Shown one piece after another: positions 19,693-26,307 of a DNA stretch of 34,843 nt. The first letter of the stretch is position 1. Every line of letters begins with the position of its first letter. This stretch comes from Emiliania huxleyi CCMP1516 (taxonomy: Eukaryota; Haptophyta; Isochrysidales; Noelaerhabdaceae): assembly GCF_000372725.1 (NCBI RefSeq), contig NW_005201277.1:288701-323543 (forward strand), in the 5' to 3' direction. The position numbers and the translations under genes were made by a program. The notes beneath the pieces are model-generated. The model did not search any database. It worked only from the letters and a program-made list of their open reading frames with translations, and was not told the DNA's origin.

Positions 19693-19996
19693 TTCGGGAG
19701 ATAGTTTGCCGCTCCAAGCTATCGCCCCGCCCCGGTGCCTCGTGCGCAGGCACGTGCGGTGAGCGCCCGCGAGCGGAGTGCCGCCAGAGACGCCGAGCGG
19801 CGCCTCGAGGCGGTCAGACGAGAGGCAGCCGCCCGCCCTCTCCACCCGACGCCTTTGCCGGCGCCATGGCCTCATGCCACCGCCTCGCCCGGCCTCCGCA
19901 CAGGCGCAGGCGGCTCTGCGCGAGCTGGAGGAGAGCTACTACTCCTCCGCGCGACTCCTCGCACGCGGCGGCGGGCGAGATGGCGGGGATGAGTGA
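19283..19996 (+). CDS. MED22: Mediator complex subunit 22 (MED22/Surf5)
   Basis: Head-module subunit of Mediator, bridging regulators and RNA polymerase II in the nucleus. Four exons fit one frame: 19283-19510, 19578-19613, 19750-19824 and 19904-19996, giving 143 residues. Family landmarks are KRAERQLDDGIAAMLDQYSQ, ELSASVASSALLQSADGLLS, the Glu/Arg-rich helix ARERSAARDAERRLEAVRRE and the C-terminal block LRELEESYYSSARLL. Introns 1 and 3 begin GC and intron 2 begins GTCAGT. Intron 2 contains a (GGGA)n-(GA)n microsatellite. The start ATG follows AGCG and is the only good choice. The length is at the short end of the family (140-200). Confidence 0.88.
19628..19689 (+). repeat. (GGGA)n-(GA)n microsatellite in MED22 intron 2
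   Basis: About eight GGGA units run into about 14 GA units. The tract is purine-only on the coding strand, so it cannot serve as the usual polypyrimidine tract. Confidence 0.95.
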
Positions 19997-20244
19997 GGCG
20001 TGAGAGGCGCACAGCACACGGCTCACGGGCTTGCGCACATGGAGTTGGAGACTGAGAGAGATTAAACAACTCGCAGCTGTATCGTCGCGGCGATCTCAGG
20101 GCGAGGTCCCGCGCAGCTGGAGATCCGAGCGACGCGGTTTTAAACACTCCTTTTTCTTCTGATGACCGTCACTCTCTCGACAGCACACCCCACACAAAGA
20201 GCGTCTCGGGCGAGCCAACTGCACGCGCCAAACGCGCGGCGCAT
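19997..20244. other. Intergenic between convergent genes
   Basis: Lies between the 3' ends of MED22 (+) and the coiled-coil gene (-). No gene is seen. Confidence 0.55.
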
Positions 20245-20871
20245 CTATCTGCTCTGTGGCACCGCGCGCCTGCGCGAGCCTGCTCCGAGCACCCTGCCGA
20301 TGTACGCCTGCTGTGCAGACTCAAGCTCCTCCCCGCTGGCCGCAGACATTTCTCTCCTCCGCGGTTCTGCCGCCGACGGTGGCCGAGGCGGCGACGCAGC
20401 TGCTCGCGCAGCGGCGTGGCCGGATGGAGGCCGAGTCGGCGCCGCGTGGCCGCGGATGAAGGCCGCCTGCTGATCCTGAAGCTCCAGGTCCTTGACGCGC
20501 GTGCGGAGCGCGCGGCACGTAGCTTGCGCCCCGTCCAGCGCCAATTCGCGATCGGTGAGTGACGCTGCTGCGCGGGAGGCTTCCGCCCGCGCCGCGCTCC
20601 TCTCCTCGCTGGCTCGCGCCAGTGCGCTCTTCAGCGCCGCCTCCCGCCGCTGACCCTCCTGCAGTGCACGGCGGAGCGCGCGCTCGGACTCTCGAAGCGC
20701 AGCCGCCTCTTGCATGAGGGCCGCCTCTGCAGCGGCTCGCTGCTCCAGCTCGAGGGCGAGCCGGGAGGAGTCACGCTCGGCCTCGGCGGCCCGCGCCTCG
20801 AGCAGCTCGTGGAGCGCGCGCCGCCGCGCCGACAAGGAGTCGGCCTGGTCGAGAAGTGCGGGGTCGGGCAT
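20245..20871 (-). CDS. Coiled-coil protein of unknown function
   Basis: A 208-residue frame from a true ATG at 20871. Residues 1 to about 140 form an almost unbroken heptad-rich helix (ALHELLEARAAEAERDSSRL, REAALKSALARASEERSAAR, LALDGAQATCRALRTRVKDL). The rest is Ala/Pro/Arg-rich with low complexity. No domain is recognised. The start is only 61 bp from the PHGDH fragment on the same strand, so it might be a downstream exon of a composite transcript. Extra exons beyond the stop cannot be excluded. Confidence 0.6.
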   Translation of the reverse strand: MPDPALLDQADSLSARRRALHELLEARAAEAERDSSRLALELEQRAAAEAALMQEAAALRESERALRRALQEGQRREAALKSALARASEERSAARAEASRAAASLTDRELALDGAQATCRALRTRVKDLELQDQQAAFIRGHAAPTRPPSGHAAARAAASPPRPPSAAEPRRREMSAASGEELESAQQAYIGRVLGAGSRRRAVPQSR

Positions 20872-20931
20872 CTCCGGCTCCGGGTCGGGCGCGCCGCCTT
20901 GTTATTACATTGAGAAGAAAACACTTTTAGT

Positions 20932-21198
20932 TCACACAATAAGAAGTGGCCACGCGAGTGAGCGGACGATCAGGCCGTCGTACTCGCCGATGATCTTCTT
21001 GAGCTCGGCGGGCGGGACCTTGGACTTGCAATCGACCACGACGCCCGCCTTTTGCAGGATGTCCACGCACACCTGCGCGCACGGAGGCGGCGGCACGCTC
21101 ACCGCGGTCTGCTCCACTCGCTGCCGTCGCCGGCGGTGCGGCGCCTGCTCGATCGGGTCCGAGATGAGCACCTTCTTGCCCTTGGCGCTCGCGCCGCC
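20932..21198 (-). pseudogene. N-terminal fragment of D-3-phosphoglycerate dehydrogenase (PHGDH/SerA)
   Basis: Two exons, 21198-21145 (ending KGKKVLISDPIEQ) and 21072-20932 (CVDILQKAGVVVDCKSKVPP, then ELKKIIGEYDGLIVRS), match the first ~60 residues of the enzyme starting serine synthesis. They are joined across a 72-bp GC-AG intron. After LIVRS the expected ATKVT continuation and the whole NAD-binding and regulatory parts are missing. The frame stops at 20932 and an unrelated coiled-coil frame begins 61 bp later. No ATG is fixed upstream; an acceptor-like site precedes GGAS. It is therefore a captured or truncated gene piece, unless the rest lies outside the window after a rearrangement. Confidence 0.72.
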
Positions 21199-21413
21199 CT
21201 GCGTGCAGCCTGCGTGCGCGGGCCCGCTTCGCGGTGGCAGGACCGTCCCCAGTTCGACGTCGTCGAACAACGTTCGACCATGGCGCTGTTCACAGCGCGC
21301 GCGGACGGCGGTTCTGCGAGTCCCGCTCAGCAGGACTTTTGTAAAGCATGCTTGTGGCAAGTTATAGACGCTAGTATCGACCTCAGAGACCCAAACCCGA
21401 ATTAATAATTTAG

Positions 21414-21617
21414 GCTCAAGGCGCCATCGCGGCTAACTCGATCCACCCGGTGAGTGACCACATCAAGCTGCTCAAGCAGACGGCGCAGCGCGAGCCAAAG
21501 TACGCCTTCCTCGACCCCGGCCCGATTGGGTCGCTGTACGAGGCGGCGGTCGGCTGGTCGACGCCGAGCGGCGAACTGCGCGGCGACGACGAGGAGCACG
21601 GCGGCAGGGCGCCGTGA
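21414..21617 (+). CDS. Possible terminal exon, unknown protein
   Basis: After an acceptor-like TTTAG at 21409-21413 a 67-codon frame runs to TGA. It reads IHPVSDHIKLLKQTAQREPK, YAFLDPGPIGSLYEAAVGWS and a charged end. Composition and residue pattern look like real protein, unlike the shadow frames around it. I cannot name the family. Possible earlier sequence is the ATG at about 21279 (MALFTARADGG), which would need a splice. It overlaps the 5' side of the PHGDH fragment on the other strand. Confidence 0.4.
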   Translation, partial: AQGAIAANSIHPVSDHIKLLKQTAQREPKYAFLDPGPIGSLYEAAVGWSTPSGELRGDDEEHGGRAP

Positions 21618-21906
21618 GAGTGATGCGGACATGGCCTCGGCGGCGGTCCGTGGGGCACCAGGGGCCGGGGCCGGGGGGTTGGGGGAGATGGAGAGAGGTG
21701 GCTCAGGACGGAGTACTGTGTGCTCTCAAGGTTATTTACAACTTTTTGTATTTGTTTCGCACATCTCATATGCCTTGCGCGTTGCGGGGCTTGCGGCTTG
21801 CGAGAGCTGCCACGAGTCGCGGAGAAATTCTCGCGCACCCAGGCCGCGGGTGCGGGGTCTATACGTGTACTAAGATACTAAATTGGATACTACACCGGAA
21901 ACCATA
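21618..21906. other. Intergenic / 5' flank of the second ankyrin gene
   Basis: No gene is recognised. The upstream extension of the ankyrin frame (from 21883) begins at TTG and is not used. Confidence 0.5.
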
Positions 21907-23397
21907 ATGATTCCATGGACATGGTTGTGGGGCATGGGCCCTCTGCGAGGGAGAGGGGGGGGGGGGGGCGGGGTAGTGGGTCGAAATATTTCCGTAAAAG
22001 ACGCCATCAGGATGAGGGCGCAAACAACCGGTGGGGCGGTGCCAAAGGAGGTCGTGCGGGCAGCAAAACGAGGCGATGACGAGGCGGTGCTGGCGTGGCT
22101 CGACGGCGGTGGGCGGGTGAACGCGAGGTTCGAGTACGTCTTTGCGGACGGTCCTGTGAGCGGCATGACGCTGCTGATGCTCGCAATGATGAAGGGCCAC
22201 GAGGGGCTGGCGACGGCGCTGCTCCAGCGCGGCGCGGATGTCTCGTTGCAGTCTAGCGACGACGACACCGCGCTGAGTTTCGCCGCCGCGTATGGCCACG
22301 AGAAGTCGAACGAGAAGCTGGTCGAGTTGGCGTTGCGGCACGGCTCGGAGATCAACCAGCAAATTGCTTTCGGCGGCACCGCGCTGATGGCCGCCGCCGC
22401 AAAAGGCCACAAGAAAGTGGTGGACACGCTGATCCGGCACGGCGCGGCGATCGACCTGCAAGACAACGCCGGCTTCACCGCACTGAGTCTCGCCGCTTTC
22501 TACGGCCACCCCGCCGCCCTCCTCCGCCTGCTGCGGGCGGGCGCAGACATGACGCTGTGCACTACGGATGGCAAGACCGCGCTGCAGTGGGCCAAGGACA
22601 AGGGCCACGCCGGGTGCGTGCGTGCCCTCGCGGAGCATGCGGCGGCCGAGAAGGCGGCGGAGGAGGCAGCTAAGAAGGCGGAGAAGGCGGCGGAGAAGGC
22701 GGCGGCGGAGGCGGCGTGGGCCGCGGGAGCGGCGGAGAGGGCGGCGCAGAGGGCGGCGGAGGAGAAGGAGGCGGCGCGGCACGCCGAGGAGCTGCTGGCG
22801 GAGATCGAGGCGGAGGTCGAGGCGGAGAAGCGCGCCAAGGGCAAGAAGGGCAAGAAAAAGAAGACGAAGGGCGGCGGTGCGGGCGGGGCGGGGCCGTCGC
22901 AGGAGCCCGAGGAGGGTGCCGAGGCGCCGTCGGAGGCAGACGCAGCCGAGGCGGCGAAGAAGGCCGAGGAGGCGAGGCTTCTCCTGCTTCTCGAGAAGTG
23001 TCACGAGGAGAGGATCCGGTTCGGCATCACGGCGGAGAGCCAGGCAGCGGCGTCGGCCGAGGTGGCCGAGGCGGCGCGCTTGGACGCTGAGGCGGAGGCG
23101 GCGGAGGCGGCGGAGGCCGAGGCGGCGGCCGAGGCGGCGCTGGCGGATGCCGAGGTTGCGCGGGCGGAGGCCAGAGCAGCGCTGGAGAAGGCCAAGGCGG
23201 CGCAGGCGGCGGCTAGGGCAGCGCTAATCGCGGCCGATTTGGCTGTTGAAGGGGGCGAGACGGCGCTCGAAGGGAGCGACGCGGCGCTCGAGGAGGCGGC
23301 GGCCGCTGCAGACGCGGCGCGCGCTGCTGCGGCCGCTTCGAGGGCGAGGGCGGCTGCTGCCAGGACGGCGGCAGACGCAGTCCAGCAGCACTCATAG
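21907..23397 (+). CDS. Ankyrin-repeat protein with Ala/Glu/Lys-rich tail
   Basis: About 496 residues from ATG at 21907; a later ATG near 22013 is possible because the first ~35 codons cover a G-run. The segment VPKEVVRAAKRGDDEAVLAW, then LDGGGRVNARFEY, closely mirrors VSDEIVAAAERGDEEAVLAW, then LEGGGRVDATYER, in the ankyrin/RING/Smr protein, so the two are paralogous. Four to five ankyrin units follow (residues about 86-240; LLMLAMMKGHEGLATALLQR, TALMAAAAKGHKKVVDTLIR). The rest is a long helical Ala/Glu/Lys tail with a basic patch KGKKGKKKKTKGG near residue 310. No RING or Smr is present. It is likely an adaptor; its target is unknown. Confidence 0.85.
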   Translation: MIPWTWLWGMGPLRGRGGGGGGVVGRNISVKDAIRMRAQTTGGAVPKEVVRAAKRGDDEAVLAWLDGGGRVNARFEYVFADGPVSGMTLLMLAMMKGHEGLATALLQRGADVSLQSSDDDTALSFAAAYGHEKSNEKLVELALRHGSEINQQIAFGGTALMAAAAKGHKKVVDTLIRHGAAIDLQDNAGFTALSLAAFYGHPAALLRLLRAGADMTLCTTDGKTALQWAKDKGHAGCVRALAEHAAAEKAAEEAAKKAEKAAEKAAAEAAWAAGAAERAAQRAAEEKEAARHAEELLAEIEAEVEAEKRAKGKKGKKKKTKGGGAGGAGPSQEPEEGAEAPSEADAAEAAKKAEEARLLLLLEKCHEERIRFGITAESQAAASAEVAEAARLDAEAEAAEAAEAEAAAEAALADAEVARAEARAALEKAKAAQAAARAALIAADLAVEGGETALEGSDAALEEAAAAADAARAAAAASRARAAAARTAADAVQQHS

Positions 23398-23713
23398 AGA
23401 GTGTGAAGTCTCTGAGAGGACCCTGGAGAGGACGTCCCGAGCAGGGGGGGGGGGGGGGGCGGACTGCCGGACGGCACATCGCGGAGCAGATCGTCACAGG
23501 CCTTCGTTGTCGAGAGGTCAGCGCTCCTCTCTCGAGATCCCGGCGGCCGCGGAAGTCCCGCTCGTCGCCTTGTGTTGCCGCGTTGTGTAATACCGCGTTG
23601 TGTAGCACATGCACATGCAAAAAGGGAGAATTGGAACCTTGTCCTAGGTTCCGCGCTAAATCTGATTTTTTTCGCGAAACGCCGTCTTCCTGACACATTC
23701 CACCGCCATCTCA
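23398..23713. other. Intergenic, with G-run
   Basis: A pure G-run lies at about 23444-23459. No gene is seen. Confidence 0.55.
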
Positions 23714-24175
23714 ATGACCAACACCAGCTGCGACGACGCCGTCGACGCTCGGGCTCCAGATCGACACGCTCTCCATCCTGAGACCTGACGCTCCTGGTCA
23801 TCTGCTTCATCTCTCTCGCCGTCGGCACAACCGTCGTGCTTGAAGAAATGCGCCAGATCTACCGGAGCAAGAAGCGAGCCTTCCTCCTCGGCTGGCATTC
23901 GCATTCGCGAGCTGCTTCGACTTTGACCAGCTTGTGGCGTTGTCCTGGTCGGCATGGCGCCGGGAGGCAGCACGTCGAATCTCTTTACGCTGTGGGCCAG
24001 AGGCAACGTGGCTCTGTCGGTCGCCATGTCCGCGGCGTCGACAACCTGCGCCCTGTTCATGCTGCCCCTCCTCTACCTCCTGTACGTCCGTGTCGGCCTC
24101 GGCCTCGGCGACGCACTTGACCTGCCCGTCGTCAACATCGTGATTGCCCTGCTGACCATTGTCGTGCCGGTGGCC
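23714..24175 (+). pseudogene. Broken SLC10/bile-acid:sodium symporter-like (BASS) transporter
   Basis: Pieces of one transporter lie in order but in different frames: LGLQIDTLSIL, then LLVICFISLAVGTTVVLEEM and RQIYRSKKRAFLLG, then AFAFASCFDFDQLVAL, then VVLVGMAPGGSTSNLFTLWA and VALSVAMSAASTTCALFMLP through NIVIALLTIVVPVA. The APGGxxSN and MxxxSTxxALxMxP signatures are those of the SLC10 family of sodium/organic anion symporters. Frame changes occur near 23785, 23893 and 23945. The first coincides with a CTGA-GAC-CTGA duplication. About ten residues are missing at the second, and the C-terminal half of the transporter is absent. No plausible introns repair this in so small a space, so I call a pseudogene. 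Confidence 0.75.
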
Positions 24176-24471
24176 CGAAGCAGAGCCCAGTGCACACAGG
24201 AGCCTCTGGCATGCCGCGGTTCGAGCGAGCAGCTTTCTCTCTCTCTCGGCCCTGTTCACGCGCGCGCGAGACGTGCAGACAGGGTTGTTTTTGTTTATTG
24301 TGTGTGTGCGGGAGTTGGTTTGTCGGGAGGGAGGGGCAGGCTGCTCACCCACGTGCACCGGGCCATGGTCCTACCCGTGTCCGGGTGTGGAGATGCGAGG
24401 GTCGCCCCCCCTTCTTACCTTACCTCAGCAAAAGAAAACAATGCCGCTCTTGGTGGCCCAGCCAGGAGCCC
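24176..24471. other. Intergenic / 5' flank
   Basis: No coding match is seen. The upstream extension of the next frame starts at GTG (24190) and lacks support. Confidence 0.5.
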
Positions 24472-25941
24472 ATGGAGGAGCCGGGCGATCGCGACGCGGT
24501 TGCGATGCCTGCAGCGGAGTGGCAGCCGCTTGACGACGCCGGCACCCCCGCTGCGAGCGGCTGCGTCGGTCGCTGGCTCACCGAGGCGTCTGACCTGGCC
24601 GCCACCGACGCCGAGGCGCGGGTGGCCATGTGGTCGTCGGACCGGCTGCCTCTGCGCTTCCCGCAGGAGTGGCCGGCCGCGTTCAAATCCGCGCCGCTGA
24701 GGCGGCTGCTCAATAAGTCGATGCTGAACGGCGTGCGCTGCCGCGCGGTGCCTCCGCCGACGGCGGCAGAGCACGCCGCCGCCGCCGGTGTCGTGCTCGA
24801 GCCGCTGCACTCGTTTTCCAACGCCGAGCGGGTGGCCGCCGCGAGCGGCTGGGCGGTGGTCAAGGGATTTTGGGTGTTCGAGCTGGCCGACGCCCCGCCG
24901 AGTGCGTCCTTTGTCGCCGTCCGCCACTGGTGGAACGCCACCTCCTCGGGAGGGTGGGTCGACCTCACCCCGAGGCTGAGCGAGGCCGCCGGTGAGGAGC
25001 CGCGCTCGCGCCTCCTCGTCGAGTCGGCTCTCGGCGACAAGGCTGCCGACAAGCTGACGGCCGCGGGCCGCGACTTTGCGTGCGCGCTCGCCCGCCGCAT
25101 CGGCGCGGGGGAGCGGCCGCCCCCACCACCGACGCCGCCGCCCGGCGCGGCGACAGTCGCCGCCACCGCAGCGGCCGATGCTACTTCTGTTACTTGCTGC
25201 CGGGCGCCGGCTACTGTGGTGGCGGCGGCCGCGGCGGCGGAAACCGCGGCGGCGGCGGAAACCGCGGCGGCGGCGGAAAGCGCGGCGGCGGCGGGCAGGC
25301 GTGCGATTGCCTCCAACGGGTCGCCGGCCGGCACCCTCAGCTATGCCCGGTGGGACGCGATCGACGTGTCGGACGACGAGGAGGAGGAGCAGGGGCGCGA
25401 GGCGGCGGCGGCGGCCGCCCGCGAGGCGGCGGCGGCGCGGAGGCAGGAGGAGGAGGTTGCGGCGGCGATGAAGGCGCACCAGCAGTCGGTGACGAGCGCT
25501 GTGGAGGCGGCGGTCGCCGCATCCGCCGCGGGCGACGAAGCGGCGCTCGAGGAGCTGAGCCAGGCGACGCGCGCTGCGGCGCCACTGCCGGCAGAGATGG
25601 AGGAGCTGGTCGCGTCGCTGCCGTTGGCGGCGCAGATTGCGGCGCGCGCGGCGGCGAGCAGCGCGGCGGCGGGCGGCGCGGCGGCGGGCGGCGCTGACGC
25701 GGGCGACGCCGTCTCGCTCCGAGAGATGCTCACCGCTGCGGCGGTCGCCGACGACGCCGGCGACCCGGCGCTCGAGGACCCACAAGAGTTTTTCGACAAT
25801 GGGCCTCTGGCCGCGGCGGCGGCGGAGGAGCAGGCGGCGCGCCGAGCGGCGCTGCGAGCGCGCGCCGAGGCCGCCGCCGCCGAGAGCGCCAGGAAGGCCG
25901 ACCTCGAGCAGCGGGTCGAGTGGCTCGGCGATTGGTCCTGA
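24472..25941 (+). CDS. Unknown protein with globular N-terminal domain and Ala-rich helical tail
   Basis: The ATG at 24472 (CCCATGG context) opens a 489-residue frame. Residues about 25-195 look globular: WLTEASDLAATDAEARVAMW, PLRFPQEWPAAFKSAPLRRL, SNAERVAAASGWAVVKGFWV and FVAVRHWWNATSSGGWVDLT, with several aromatic residues that suggest a folded core. It continues with a Pro-rich spacer, an (AAAE)n run, a negatively charged stretch DVSDDEEEEQ, Ala/Glu coiled-coil segments and a C-terminal DLEQRVEWLGDWS. I do not recognise the family. The HWWN...GGWVDLTP element is the best handle for a search. No intron is needed. It converges with the COQ10 gene. Confidence 0.72.
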   Translation: MEEPGDRDAVAMPAAEWQPLDDAGTPAASGCVGRWLTEASDLAATDAEARVAMWSSDRLPLRFPQEWPAAFKSAPLRRLLNKSMLNGVRCRAVPPPTAAEHAAAAGVVLEPLHSFSNAERVAAASGWAVVKGFWVFELADAPPSASFVAVRHWWNATSSGGWVDLTPRLSEAAGEEPRSRLLVESALGDKAADKLTAAGRDFACALARRIGAGERPPPPPTPPPGAATVAATAAADATSVTCCRAPATVVAAAAAAETAAAAETAAAAESAAAAGRRAIASNGSPAGTLSYARWDAIDVSDDEEEEQGREAAAAAAREAAAARRQEEEVAAAMKAHQQSVTSAVEAAVAASAAGDEAALEELSQATRAAAPLPAEMEELVASLPLAAQIAARAAASSAAAGGAAAGGADAGDAVSLREMLTAAAVADDAGDPALEDPQEFFDNGPLAAAAAEEQAARRAALRARAEAAAAESARKADLEQRVEWLGDWS

Positions 25942-26307
25942 GCCGGGGCCGTCCTCTCACCCTCCAATCGCGACGGCGCCCGACAACGACTCAACTTGCT
26001 CTTCTCTTTTTTCACGCGGGCTGTTTCCCCCGCGCGCGCGCGCGCGCGCGCGCGCCCGCGCGCCCGCCCCCCCACGTTTTTATTGAGTGTTGAGAGCCCT
26101 GAGCAGGGGCGTCAAGTGTCGTCAAGAGTGTCGAAAAAACGGACAGAGAAACGATGAGAGCGACAAACGGATGCAAAAGGTGAGAGGCCAAGATCATGCA
26201 CAGCTCTAATCCAAAGTGAATCGCGCGGCCACGCCATCGCAGAGGAGGAAGGAGCTCGCGCTCGGAGATTCGCAGTGGCCGGATGCCGGGCCGGCGCCGC
26301 GGAGAGC
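25942..26307. other. Intergenic between convergent genes
   Basis: Contains a (CG)12 tract at 26031-26055 with Z-DNA potential, followed by C-rich sequence. No gene is seen. Confidence 0.6.
26031..26055 (+). repeat. (CG)12 dinucleotide tract
   Basis: Uninterrupted alternating CG between the 3' ends of two convergent genes; a candidate Z-DNA former. Confidence 0.95.

Noticed and set aside
19603..19763. 8-bp GCGGTGAG at both ends of MED22 intron 2 as another flank repeat
   Set aside because: It does not straddle a usable AG acceptor and splicing within it breaks the frame; it is probably chance in GC-rich DNA.
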